Part shown: positions 38,201-47,602 of the stretch, in pieces
Numbering within the stretch: the first letter of the stretch is position 1
How the letters are laid out: the number at the start of each line of letters is the position of its first letter
Assembly (NCBI GenBank): GCA_964291375.2
Contig: OZ219809.1
Coordinates: forward strand, 310,001-374,000
Direction of reading: 5' to 3'
Length of the DNA: 64,000 nt
DNA from: 3107 sp001483205
GTDB lineage: Bacteria > Pseudomonadota > Alphaproteobacteria > Rhodobacterales > Rhodobacteraceae
Program-made: the position numbers and the translations under genes
The notes under the pieces: model-generated
Told to the model about the DNA's origin: nothing
The model's database searches: none
The model's input: the letters and a program-made list of their open reading frames with translations, nothing else

Positions 38201-38555
38201 CTTCGTCGAGGACACTGCGGAAGAAGGACCAGACAGCCATCGCCGGCAGGCCCTACATCGGCTGATAAGTGCCGCCTGGATTTCCGCACCCGAGAAACTA
38301 CGACCGCCAGCCCCCCTTCGGAGTCAGGATGCGGATGAGCCAGATCGGATTGATCTTTGGGCATCGGCGCTTCTTTCGGGATTTGCCCAGGCGAGCCGTT
38401 TCGATGAGGTAAGCGACTACGTGGAGACCGTTTCGCAACGGGCTGACCTGTCGCCAGCACAAGCTCTTACCAGCATCGCCTTCATGCTACGCCTCGCTCC
38501 GGAGCTTTTCGCCTTCCACCTGCTGCTCTGGCAAATCGCCAAGGAACGCCCATGA
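35223..38555 (+). CDS. druH: Probable Druantia type III protein DruH
   Basis: This 1110-residue cytoplasmic protein has no membrane segment and no motif I can match to a known enzyme. Its size, its start overlap with a giant DUF1998-type helicase (ATGA at 38552) and its resemblance, from memory, to the STY4851/ECs_5259 (YjiT-like) family identify it as DruH, the partner of DruE in type III Druantia anti-phage systems. The C-terminal quarter (LHPLQFLPNLYAAPP, MAALAMLNTERLRELSHLHP, FHLLLWQIAKERP) is rich in Leu/Arg helices. The ATG at 35223 is favoured over a TTG at 35154. The mechanism of DruH is unknown. GC content looks lower here than in the chromosomal flanks. Confidence 0.75.
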   Translation: MNATPPSFADSPKQPDNACITADNLINRGRQEARAPPFIGLIPLDEAAREQAIERTRQFLDGQTDKLPALFRRFPSLAAWLVTHSLSKGYGDASHAVYPHIAETLRVPLKTPQQRKVLFNSFCNVCDRFGLPTQGFERQVDVYLLHAGVSQAQLPHLIDAFLRQEAAFGPPPIETTVLLNHWEDDSLYFLPPAINVLRRPILWDETAWHAALFARIRENPEAFVPVIEFEKHFKDAFDRRLQEPHPAPGRGGHESPAPRPRLFWQSGGLVLRLPRSEGRIRLWLDETQRPLRLRGGEDWTLPQPWPREVRWEIAGQTGQLKLFAHGECAVFDRITGHYLREIPQGIADTELDSTDIAILARKPFSLAGEPALEPEADSYVGFAELRPRPVVLNLGGVQTVLKARPRRRLSLAGAKIASGPRGMLHGRSARLRIETGLGHSETRVLRITLGQQSRLVKAPISEDGFGEVGVDKLLAGFAEVEAADPLRLRVELMAPSVGGNDVHRSGIGLSAWIWPAFCRLDGNEFHSERPVRNLVEDECLHVGRDDQGQLCLDPGGGYTVARAIFKIEDEHVPFDLPWPNVTVTRRRAEGSMSSLRLGARLSVGDDDRFDTISIRCPDQKAQLIICGRREARPFFGGLTRSLAVRDLLVPASDERVLLRRGNGMEVLLFELVAALVPQEINLLPARNAVRLRLCFGEAVDAVAVEVEDETGKAVFAEAALRFRPVATRRPDWFHAEVCKDDAHGIELTLNADWLDGDSRLARLFVRPEGRDGWRPLRNARGDSFAIAFTNPNPAAEGLVRNEELSRRFETLCRWLSDCYAAECWPTLECALVPRWQELGQRLRHLPGGEGVLMRAACLPPPDHAAPDWVPILHPLQFLPNLYAAPPRAFASLAASADPGIAEMAALAMLNTERLRELSHLHPTVCLAFRNLHSARDSDARLEGFDPARFFKNLPIVDSDPSAGWFWRGTPLLGPDHWRAAHQRLAERFDAAGLFVEDTAEEGPDSHRRQALHRLISAAWISAPEKLRPPAPLRSQDADEPDRIDLWASALLSGFAQASRFDEVSDYVETVSQRADLSPAQALTSIAFMLRLAPELFAFHLLLWQIAKERP

Positions 38556-41500
38556 CAGACCTTGACCCAATCCGATTCAGAGACGACCTCAGCGCAACGC
38601 TGGCGCGCTATATCACAACAGCCGCCGCTGTCTCTTCTGCACGGGCACCGCGGCTCTCTCGCGCCGTGGCTGATAAGTGCGCTCAATCGGAATTGGTGCG
38701 CGGCCCGTTCGTCGAGAGTTTGCCAGACTTCGAGAAGGGCGAGAGCATTGAGGAACTCGTAGCTAACGGCGCATTGCACGGTGCCTGGTCGACGCTTTCC
38801 GAAAGCGAAGAAGGGCGGTCCCTGTGGCGCAGACGGCTTCACCTGCACCAGTCTGCAGCCATCGGACGCGACGAAAGCTATCTCGTCGCTACCGGCACCG
38901 GCTCCGGTAAGACGGAGTCCTTTCTCTTCCCCCTGATCGACGACCTTCTGCATCAAGGGGAACCGGAGCGGCCCGGCGTTCGGGCGATCCTTGTCTATCC
39001 GCTCAACGCCCTCGCAAACGACCAGGTGCACCGCATCGCCCGGCTGTTGTTTCGGGATCTTGGTGATCCTGGTATCACGCTCGGGCGCTTTACCGGGCAG
39101 GTGCGTTCTGATGCAACAAGAGCGAATGAAGAAGCGCGCCTGACCATGACACCAACATTTCAGGCAGATTTCCCTGATGAGCGCCATGCCCCCAGAAATT
39201 GGCTTCTCGCCAGGGGCGAGATGCTGGAGAACCCGCCGCATATTCTGGTCACCAACTACGCGATGCTTGAGCACATCCTGCTCTTGCCGCGCAACCGTGC
39301 ATTGCTGGCCGGGGCGGATGTCCGGTGGCTCGTCCTTGATGAAGTCCACACCTATACCGGCGCGCAAGCTATCGAAGTCGCTTTCCTCCTGCGAAAGCTG
39401 AAAGCGCGGCTCGGCATACCCCAAGGGCAGATACGATGTGTCGGGACATCCGCAAGCCTCAATCCGGCGAAGCGTGAAGAACTCGCGCGCTTTGCCGAAG
39501 GCCTGTTCGGGGAGCCTTTCCCCGGCGGCGACGACGCAGTGATCACCGCCAAACGACGACTGCATTCCGCGTTGACCGACGGGAAAGAACCGAAAACGCT
39601 TTTAGCGTCCGACTGGGCCAAAGCGGGGCGCGTGCTGGCGGAGTTACGAAAAAAGGGATGCCTCGCGCCGGACAACGCAGGCTATCTGACCGAGGAATGG
39701 AATGAGGCTATGCGCGAGGTTGGCCTGAAAGTGCTGATCCTGGATTCGCAGCTTCAGTTCGGTGAAGCGCTGATGGCTCGCCTGGCCGGTCTTGCAGAGG
39801 TTCGGGCCGTGGCGGACGCACTCAGGGAGTGCGCGCTCCCCTTCACCGATCTGGCCGCGAGGGTATTTCCATCGGAATCGGCAGAAACATCGCGCACGGC
39901 TTTAACGGCGCTGATCTCGCTCGGTGTGCTGGCTCGGCCCTCTGTGCCTGGCGCATTTCCGCTGCTCCCGGCGCGTTTTCACCTTGCGGCTTCGGGCGTT
40001 GAGGGTGTGGCCCTGCGGCTATCTGCGAACGATGCCGAGAATTGGTCTGACTTACGGTTATCCCGCAACGGCGTGCATATAGCAGGCGCTCCTGCGTATT
40101 CCCTTTTCGTTTGCCGCAACTGTGGCGAGCCTTATGTGGAAGGCTGGGACGATGGGAGGATGCTTCATCCACGACCTGAGATCAGCCGGGGGGCAAAACG
40201 GCGTGTCCTGAGATTGATAAGGGCGGGTGAAGCAGCCACGGAAATTGACCCGGACGAGGGCGAGAGCGAAACCATCGACAAACAGCTTTTCGAGTTCTTC
40301 GCCGACACAGGCAAGCTGGCGGACGGCCCCGAAGACGGCGTCCTTTCGCTTGCCGTTGCACCGATGCGTGACGACCCCGAAGAGCGGCGCAGCTATGTCC
40401 GAAAGTGCCTTTCCTGCGGCGCGAAGGGCGGAAGATTTGCAGAGCCGGTCACACCGATCCACCCCGGCGATGATGCTCTTGCTTCGGTCATGGCGCAGAC
40501 ATTGCTTGAGGCCCTGCCGCCGCCCCGGGGGAAATCATCCCAAGCGCCGATGCAGGGGCGCAACCTTCTGGTATTCGCCGACAATCGGCAGGATGCGGCT
40601 TTTTTTGCTCCGTTCTTTGAACGCACGGCTCGCGATCAGGCGATGCGGGCGTCGATGGTGCAGGCTTTGCGCCAAGAAGCGGATGAAGCCCTGGACCTGA
40701 TGGGTTTGCGCGATGGGGTGTGGACGGCATTACGACGCTCCGGCTTCAGGCTCTATGACCGACGCAACCCGGAAGCATTGAACAGCACCGCCGCGAAAGA
40801 CCGACTGATGGCACTGATCGCGGCAGAGCTCTGCGGGGGCCCGCTGCGGGTGTCACTCGAGGCTCTCGGCCTGATCACCGTGCAATATGAAGGCAGTGAC
40901 AGGATTGCGCAGCGGCTGACGGAAAGTGTAGCGCCCGAATACCGGGGCCTTGTGCCTGCACTTGTCCGCTTTCTCCTCGATCTCATCCGACAATCGAGAG
41001 CCATCAACGATCTGGAAAATATCGACCTCACCGACGAATCTATTTGGGGAGAACGGCAGGCAACCGCCGATATTTCCTGGTCGCTGACCCGCACACACAA
41101 AAGCCGCCGGTTGCGAACGCTGCTCTCCGAACAGGGACGCCTTAACCGGCCCCTTTGGGTGCTCGTTGACCGGCTCGGGATACCGGAAAAACAGGCGCGG
41201 GATATTCTGGATGATTTTTGGCAGGAAGCAATACGGCCCCAACATAAACTGCTTAAGCAGGTAGGCCATGGTCATGTGCTGAACTTAGCCGCCATGAGGT
41301 TCGTTGCGACTGCGGAAGGCGAATTGCGCCGTTGCGAAAGCTGTGGCGCGTCCAGCCAGATCGACCTTAGAGGCGTCTGCACGGCTTGGCGCTGCACCGG
41401 GCGCACCGTTCCCGTATCGGCCAGGGAACGGACCGAGATGCACCAGCGAAATCACTACATCGTCCGTTATGAAAGACAACCGCTCAGCGGGATCGCACGG

Positions 41501-43509
41501 GAGCACACCGCTGCCATTTCGATTACAGAGCGCTCCGAGACCGAATCTCCGAGACCGAAGAGCGGTTCCGGCAGGGGGAAATCAATCTGCTCAGTTGCAC
41601 CACGACGATGGAAATGGGTGTCGATCTGGGTGAGCTTGAAGCGGTTTTTTGCCGGAATGTCCCACCGGGGATCGCGAATTATCAACAGCGCGCGGGCCGG
41701 GCCGGTCGCCGCGCTCAGGCCGCGCCCGTTGCGTTGATGATGGCCAGGTCCGGCAGGTATGATCAGGCAAAGTTCAACGATTTGCGCGGTTACCTTGAGG
41801 CATTGCCGCCAGCCCCCTACCTGACGTTGGACAACCCAAGTTTCTTCCGGCGGCATCAGGTTTCATGCCTGCTTGCAGGCTGGCTTGATCGTCGCCTTGC
41901 AGGCCACGAGCGCACAGGCGCTCCGCGCCTGCGCGATGTGCTGGAAGAGCGCTTGGACAGGACAACCGAGGGCGCATTACTGACAGACCTTTCAGCATGG
42001 CTCGCCTCAGACGCCGGAATTGCCACACACGCGGTTGCCGAAGACATGGTAGCTACTCTGCCAGCAAGACTTGATCATGTCGGCCTCGCCGCGGGGGAAC
42101 TGACTGAGCATACCCGCGCAGAGATTACGCGCTGGATCAGGGCTACGTGCGCTCGCTGGCGTGAATTGAATGACGCTTACGAAAAGGCTCGTGCTGCGCT
42201 TGATGATTCGGGGGCAAATGAGCAGGCGCGTATGCGCGCTACCCGCCGCATGAGTGCCCGGCAGGGCGATATGAAACGTTATCTTGACCGCTTCCTGGTG
42301 GAAACATTGTCGCGTGAGGCCGTCATTCCGACCTACAGCTTTCCGGTTCACTCGATTCATCTGGAAATCGTGACCGAGCGCGGCCCGCATGGTGTTTCTG
42401 ATGAGCGTGCCCTTCAACTTGACCGGGATGCAGCGATGGCGGTTGCAGAATACGCGCCGGGAGCAGAGGTGGTGGCCGGTGGCCGCATATGGACATCGGC
42501 TGGTATAACACGCAGGGCCATAGTGGGCACTGAAGACGCTTGGATGGAAAAGGGATTTTACCGTATCTGTCCGGCCTGCCAACATGCGGAAAGACACCAC
42601 GACCGGGATGATTTTGGGGAAAACTGCATTCAATGCGGTGCCTCTGTCAGTGGTCGGGGCCGCAAATTCATTGAGCCTGTCGGTTTCCTGACATCATATG
42701 CTGATCGACAGGGCCGAGACCCAGGTGCATCTCGCTTGCGTGTTCGGCCTGTCGATGAAGCCCGCCTTCTCACAAAAGCGCGGCCGGAGGATTTCCGGGG
42801 CTCGGACCTCGCGCGCGTCACGCATTTCTTTGCGCCTGCGATTGCTCCGGAGGGGAGTCAGCCCGGACGTATGCTTGTCCTGAACCGCGGGCCGCAGGGC
42901 GCGGGTTATCTTTGGTGTTCGGCCTGCGAGTATGCTCGACCAGCACCTCAGGATGCGCTTGGAGGGGCCGAAATACGGAAAAAGCATAAGAACCCGCGGA
43001 CCGGCGACCAATGTCGGGTCGAGTCACTCCGTTGGCCCGTTGACCTAGCGCATGTCTTCGAGACAGACCTGCGCGGTATCCGCATCGACCAATCGGTCCC
43101 TGACTTTTCTGATCGCGAAACTGATAAAGATCGGCGGGCGGCTCGGGATGGCTTCCTGAGAACGCTGGCTGAGGCATTGAGGCTTGCGGCGGCTGACATT
43201 CTTGAAACTGACCCAAGAGATTTGCGTGCAACCGTAGAGTTGCCAGGTGCGGTGCCGCTTGTGATCCTATCAGACTCGGTGCCGGGCGGTGCTGGTTATT
43301 GTCGTCGGCTGCTTGACGATCTTCAATTCTCGGCACGTGTGCTGCTCAGGCGAGCAATTGCGGTCCTTGATTGCCCGCGTGACTCAGATTGCGAGACAAG
43401 CTGCTCGCGCTGTCTGAACGACTATTCCAACCAAGTTCATTGGGACCAGTTTAATCGCCATCCCGCACTCCACTGGTTGCGCGGACTTCTTGCGAAGTCG
43501 TCGCCGTGA
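38552..43509 (+). pseudogene. druE: Druantia helicase DruE, split by a one-base frameshift
   Basis: The locus encodes a superfamily 2 helicase of about 1650 residues in two frames. The first frame (38552 to about 41520) has Walker A ATGTGSGKTE near residues 113-122, DEVH at residues 263-266 and CxxC pairs (CRNCGEP, CLSCGAK). The second frame carries motif V (CTTTMEMGVDLGELEA), motif VI (QQRAGRAGRR) and a C-terminal four-cysteine cluster CDSDCETSCSRC of the DUF1998 type. Frame 1 ends its sense at EHTAAIS; from 41521 the other frame reads DYRALRDRISETEERFRQGE, an exact continuation. Loss of one base next to 41520 explains this. No slippery heptamer is seen. Left unrepaired, the first frame would stop at 41737 and a second product could start at ATG 41608. 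DruE is the common subunit of Druantia systems. Confidence 0.8.
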
Positions 43510-43572
43510 CCGTATCACGCTCCCGAAGCAGCCATTCCGGTAGCGCAGACTTCAGCCGCGACGCCATGGGGG

Positions 43573-43911
43573 ATGATCACCGACAAGCTGCACTCCTACG
43601 GTGCCGCGAAAGCGGAAATTACCTCGGGGATTGAGCACTGTCAGCACAAGGGGGTGAACAATCGCGCAGAGGCCTCGCACAAACACACGCAACGAAGAGA
43701 AAAAATCATGGGCAGACTGAAGTCTTCCAGGCAAGCGCAGCGGTTCTTGTCAGTCCATGATCAAACCGCCGCCCTGTTCCGACCCAAACGCCATCGTCTT
43801 TCAGCCACATCTTATCGCCACGCCCGAGCAGACGTCTGGAGTTCCCCCGTTTTTGTGGACAGTTATGGGCTAGACATTTCTAGGGCGCACTTTCTGGGGA
43901 CTCCCGCATAA
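43573..43911 (+). pseudogene. Remnant of an IS6-like transposase C-terminus
   Basis: The frame reads MITDKLHSYGAAKAEITSGI, then EHCQHKGVNNRAEASHKHTQ and REKIMGRLKSSRQAQRFLSV, closely following the C-terminal part of IS6/IS240-family transposases (VITDKL.SY.AA..E..P..EH..HKGLNNRAE.SH...R.RE..M..F.S...AQRFLS). The N-terminal DDE core is absent; similarity fades after about SVHDQTAALFRPKRHR. It lies 60 bases after druE and marks the right edge of the island. The catalytic glutamate region is missing or remodelled, so it is not functional. Confidence 0.75.
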
Positions 43912-44024
43912 TGGTGCATAAGCGGCCAACCCGTCCGCTGCCCTCACCGTTCTTGTGAAAGTCGTTGCCCATATCCCCACCGGAGCCGGACATCATGCGA
44001 GAGGTCTTTTGCAGAAAAACCCCC
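43912..44024. repeat. Interspersed-repeat fragment at the island edge
   Basis: The stretch CTGCCCTCACCGTTCTTGTG, GTTGCCCATATCCCCACC and GGACATCATGCGAGAGGTCT repeats, with small changes, the sequence at 19256-19325 and part of 46611-46650. It directly abuts the right-hand transposase remnant. Confidence 0.7.
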
Positions 44025-45263
44025 TCAGCCGTCCCGCCCCGGCGCGCCGCCCTCAAAGACATTCTCCCGCTGATAATCGCAGGGCGCTTCCTGCATTTCC
44101 AGATGCAGGCCGGGGCCGTCATAGGGATGGGCGCGGGCGAGCGCCTCATCAAACTCAATGCCAAGGCCGGGTGCGGTCGGCACCTCGACAAACCCCTCCT
44201 CCCACCTGATCGAATGCCCGATAAGCTGCATGTGGAACGCGCCCCCGGTCTGGATTGTCTCAACCATCAGCAGGTTCGGCAGCGTCGCCGCCAGTTGGAT
44301 ATTGGCCGCCCATTCGACCGGCCCGGCATACAGATGCGGCGCGATCTGGGCGTTATGCACCTCTGCCAGTGCCGCGATCTTTCGCGCCTCCAACAGCCCG
44401 CCGCAGCGCCCCGTCGCCGGTTGCAGGATGGCCGCAGCACCTGCACTCAGCAGAGGCGCGAACTCAGCCTTGGTTGTCAGGCGCTCCCCGGTCGCAACGG
44501 GAACAGAGGTCGCCCGCGCCACCTGCGCCATCGCCGCGATATTGTCGGGGGGGACGGGTTCCTCGAACCACAGCGGGTCATACGGCTCCAGCGCTTTGGC
44601 CAGCCGGATCGCGCCGCCGGTGGAAAACTGCCCGTGGGTGCCGAACAGAATATCCATCCGCCCGCCCGCCGCCTCGCGCAGCGCCTTGCAGAACGCCGCC
44701 GAGCGGGCGATGTCGGACAGGGCAGGCATGTGGCCGCCGCGCAATGTATAGGGGCCGGCAGGGTCGAACTTCACTGCCGTAAACCCCAGCCGCGCCATTT
44801 CCGCCGCGCATTCGGCGGCCATCCCGGGCGAGGTCCAGAAGGCGCGCATATCCTGGCCGGGCAGGGGATAGAGATAGGTGTAAGAGCGGACACGCCGGTT
44901 CATCAGCCCGCCCAGAAGCGCGTGAACCGGCCGCCCCCGCGCCTTGCCGAGAATATCCCAGCAGGCGATTTCCAGCCCCGAAAACGCGCCGATGACGGTC
45001 AGATCGGGCCTCTGGGTAAAGCCCGAGGAATAGGCGCGGCGAAACATCAGCTCGATGTTTTCCGGGTTCTCGCCCTGCATATGCCGCCCGAACACATCGG
45101 CGATGACCGCCTGCATCGCCTTTGGCCCGACCGAGGCGGCATAGCATTCCCCATAGCCGGTGATGCCGTCATCGGTGGTCAGCCTGACAAAAATCCAATA
45201 GCGCCCGCCCCAGCCCGGCGGCGGCGGCCCGACGACAAAAACCTCAAGATCGCGGAGCTTCAT
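44025..45263 (-). CDS. Enolase-superfamily enzyme (mandelate racemase/muconate lactonizing type)
   Basis: The 412-residue protein has the capping domain (MKLRDLEVFVVGPPP, then YWIFVRLTTDDGITGYGE) and the TIM barrel of the enolase superfamily. Candidate catalytic residues are Lys in AVKFDPAGPY, metal ligands Asp in DILFGTHGQF, Glu in WFEEPVPPDN and Glu in ATGERL, and His in APHLYAGPV. The family includes sugar-acid dehydratases such as galactonate dehydratase and cycloisomerases; the exact substrate cannot be read out. Its start overlaps the stop of the alcohol dehydrogenase gene (ATGA), so the two probably act on the same carbon source. Confidence 0.85.
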   Translation of the reverse strand: MKLRDLEVFVVGPPPPGWGGRYWIFVRLTTDDGITGYGECYAASVGPKAMQAVIADVFGRHMQGENPENIELMFRRAYSSGFTQRPDLTVIGAFSGLEIACWDILGKARGRPVHALLGGLMNRRVRSYTYLYPLPGQDMRAFWTSPGMAAECAAEMARLGFTAVKFDPAGPYTLRGGHMPALSDIARSAAFCKALREAAGGRMDILFGTHGQFSTGGAIRLAKALEPYDPLWFEEPVPPDNIAAMAQVARATSVPVATGERLTTKAEFAPLLSAGAAAILQPATGRCGGLLEARKIAALAEVHNAQIAPHLYAGPVEWAANIQLAATLPNLLMVETIQTGGAFHMQLIGHSIRWEEGFVEVPTAPGLGIEFDEALARAHPYDGPGLHLEMQEAPCDYQRENVFEGGAPGRDG

Positions 45264-46357
45264 TCCCCGGCCCCGCCGAACAGGATGACATTGCGCCGCG
45301 CCGCGCCCGCCCTGGTGTCGGCAATCGCCTCGTTGATCTGGTCAAGCCGCCAGCGCCCGCTGACCAGTTCGTCGAGTTTCAGGCGACCCTGCCGGTAGAG
45401 CGCAACCATCCACGGGATGTCGCGCCTCAGCACCGTGTCGCCCATGCAGGAGCCGATCATGCCCAGCCCGTCATAGGTGACCAGCCCCGGATCATACCCG
45501 GCCACCGCGCCGCTATGCGGCATTCCGACCATCACCATGCGCCCGCCGGGGGCAAGGTATCCGGGGGCACTGTCATAGGCGGGGACTGCGCCGACAGTTA
45601 CCAGCACCGCATCCGCCCCGCGCCCGCCGGTGATGTCCCTGACCGCCCGCGCCGCCCCGTCGCCCGCCCGCACACCGTGGGTTGCGCCGAAATCGCGGGC
45701 CGCTTTGAGCTTACCGGCAGAGACATCGACAGCAATCACATGGGCGGCCCCGGCGATGAAGGCCCCCTGAATGGCGTTGAGGCCAACCCCGCCCGCGCCG
45801 ATCACCACCACCGATTCACCCGGTCGCACGCGGCCCGTGTTGATTGCCGCGCCCATGCCGGTGATCACCCCGCAGGACAGAAGCGCCGCCGAGGCCATCG
45901 GCATATCGGGCGGGATCGGCGCGATCTGGCTCTGGTCAGCCACCACCCGCTCGGCAAACGCCCCGACCTTCATGCCCTGTTCGACCGGATTGCCGCGCCC
46001 GTCGGACAGCACACCGTTCATCCGGTCATAGGGAGTTTCGCAAAGGGCAGGGGCGGCGGTCGCGCAACTGCGGCAGTGCCCGCAGGCCCGCAGGAGCGTC
46101 ACCAGTACCGTATCGCCTGTGGCCAGGCCGGTCACACCGTCGCCCAGGGCGGTGATGCGGCCCGCAGCCTCATGGCCATAGACCGCAGGCAGGTCGCCGC
46201 CCCAATCGCCCTCTGCTGCGTGAATGTCGGAATGGCAGATGGCGCAGGCGTCAATCGCCACCTCGACCTCGCCCCGGCGCGGGGCGCGCAGCTCAATGTC
46301 CTCTATCGTCAGCGGTTTGCCGAATGCCCGGCAGACGGCGGCGCGGATTTTACCCAT
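45260..46357 (-). CDS. Zinc-dependent alcohol dehydrogenase family protein
   Basis: The 365-residue medium-chain dehydrogenase has catalytic zinc ligands Cys41 and His62-Glu63 (AICHSDIHAAEG, YGHEAAG), a structural zinc site with Cys92, Cys95, Cys98 and Cys106 (RACGHCRSCAT), and the NAD(P) fold GAGGVGLNAIQ near residue 188. It is class III-like in layout but has no formaldehyde-dehydrogenase signature, so the substrate is open. It is the first gene of a two-gene unit with the enolase-superfamily gene. Confidence 0.87.
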   Translation of the reverse strand: MGKIRAAVCRAFGKPLTIEDIELRAPRRGEVEVAIDACAICHSDIHAAEGDWGGDLPAVYGHEAAGRITALGDGVTGLATGDTVLVTLLRACGHCRSCATAAPALCETPYDRMNGVLSDGRGNPVEQGMKVGAFAERVVADQSQIAPIPPDMPMASAALLSCGVITGMGAAINTGRVRPGESVVVIGAGGVGLNAIQGAFIAGAAHVIAVDVSAGKLKAARDFGATHGVRAGDGAARAVRDITGGRGADAVLVTVGAVPAYDSAPGYLAPGGRMVMVGMPHSGAVAGYDPGLVTYDGLGMIGSCMGDTVLRRDIPWMVALYRQGRLKLDELVSGRWRLDQINEAIADTRAGAARRNVILFGGAGE

Positions 46358-46783
46358 GGGAGCCTCCCCTTTGTTCTGCGCAGAGTGCGGCGTGGCGGGC
46401 AGTCTGGCAAGCCGAATTTGTATTCGGGGGCGGGACTTGGAAAAGACCTCTGCATAATGGCGCGTCAGTGGCCAAACCGTCCGCCCGGCGCTTGCACCGG
46501 GCAGCGCCCGCTATTGGGCTCTGCCCGTTCGGCCCTGAAACGGTCCCCCGGACCGTTTCCAAGACGGGCCTCACCCCACGGCGGGCGCTTCGCTTCCGCC
46601 GGGCCGGGCGCTGCCCTCACCGGTCTTGTGAAACCCGTTGCCCATATCACCGCCCCACCCGGCACAACCTCAGCGCATTGGTCAGCACGAAAACCGGGGA
46701 TAACGCCATCGCCCCCCCCTTCCTTTCCGCCGAACACGCCGATACTGATGTCCCGGTATCGCAGGAAATGCTTCGGAGGCATC
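46358..46783. repeat. Repeat-containing gap between divergent genes
   Basis: No gene is seen. The word AAAAGACCTCTGCATAATGG begins at 46443, followed by GCGCGTCAGTGGCCAAACCG and the GC-rich block CGTCCGCCCGGCGCTTGCAC. The segment GACCGTTTCCAAGACGGGCC at 46551 recurs at 19217 and 63623. CTGCCCTCACCGGTCTTGTG at 46611 matches the 19256 and 43930 copies. Promoters for the divergent dehydrogenase and dehydratase genes should lie at its ends; an AGGC ribosome site precedes the latter. Confidence 0.7.
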
Positions 46784-47602
46784 ATGCAAGAGGCCGTCGG
46801 ACACACGCGGGTGCTGTCCTGCCGGATGGACCCGGCCCGCGCCGGGGCGCTTTGTGCCGCGCTCGGGCTGCCGCACGGGGTCTCAGCAGGCGACCCGCTG
46901 CCGCCCCTCTTTCACCTGATATATTTCTGGGAACCCTGCCTGCCCGATGACCTTGGCCCGGACGGGCATACGCGCCCCGGCGATTTCGTGCCCCCGGGCC
47001 TGCCGCGCCGGATGTGGGCCGGGGGGCGGCTGAGGTTTCATGCCCCGCTCCGGGCGGGCGCAGAGGCCGAGAAACGCTCGGTCATTCAGGCGGCTGTGCG
47101 AAAGGCTGGCCGCGCCGGGCCGCTGGCGCTGGTGACGTTTCGCCATGAGATACGGCAGGGCGGGCGGCTGTGCGTGACCGAGCATCAGGATATTGTCTAT
47201 CGCACCGGGTATGATCCGGCGGCCCAGGCCCCGACACCGCCCCCGGCCCCGCCCGCCGCGCGCACGGACGAGGAAAACCGGGAAACAGCGGCATTCCCGA
47301 CATCGCTTTTGTTCCGCTATTCGGCGCTGACCCTGAACGGCCACCGCATTCATTATGACGCGCCGTATGCCCGGCGGGTCGAGGGCTATGACGGGCTGGT
47401 CGTCCACGGGCCGCTTCTGGCCCAGCTTCTGGCGCTGAAGGCCGAGCGGGAGCTGGGGCCGCTCGCCGGTTTCCGCTTTCGCGCCACCGCGCCGCTGATG
47501 CAGGGGGAAGAGGCGGCGCTGTGCCGGAGCGGGCGCGACCTGTGGGTGCGCGGCCCCGATGGTCGGCTGATCATGCGGGCGTCTGCCTGTTCGGCGGGGT
47601 GA
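46784..47602 (+). CDS. MaoC/HTD2-like (FAS1-type) dehydratase, mesaconyl-C4-CoA hydratase related
   Basis: The 272-residue protein resembles eukaryotic HTD2 and bacterial mesaconyl-C4-CoA hydratases: an N-terminal FAS1-like dehydratase half with LFHLIYFWEPC and RMWAGGRLRFHAPLR, and a C-terminal hot-dog domain with FRYSALTLNGHRIHYDAPYA, which holds the Asn/His residues expected for acyl-CoA hydratase activity, followed by GYDGLVVHGPLLAQLL. It probably hydrates or dehydrates an acyl-CoA. The ATG at 46784 follows GGAGGCATC. No other acyl-CoA genes adjoin it, so the pathway is unclear. Confidence 0.82.
   Translation: MQEAVGHTRVLSCRMDPARAGALCAALGLPHGVSAGDPLPPLFHLIYFWEPCLPDDLGPDGHTRPGDFVPPGLPRRMWAGGRLRFHAPLRAGAEAEKRSVIQAAVRKAGRAGPLALVTFRHEIRQGGRLCVTEHQDIVYRTGYDPAAQAPTPPPAPPAARTDEENRETAAFPTSLLFRYSALTLNGHRIHYDAPYARRVEGYDGLVVHGPLLAQLLALKAERELGPLAGFRFRATAPLMQGEEAALCRSGRDLWVRGPDGRLIMRASACSAG

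Noticed and set aside
41505..41530. Programmed ribosomal frameshift in druE
   Set aside because: No X-XXY-YYZ slippery heptamer or poly-A/T run is present at the junction, and related helicases are made from one frame to my knowledge. A deletion or sequencing error is simpler.
35223..43509. DISARM or Dpd defence system
   Set aside because: DISARM would need a methyltransferase and a PLD-type protein, and Dpd would need a large cluster of queuine-like genes. Neither is present; only two large overlapping genes are found.
43965..45398. Long plus-strand open frame across the enolase-superfamily gene
   Set aside because: Antisense to a gene with intact catalytic motifs; composition is typical of a shadow frame.
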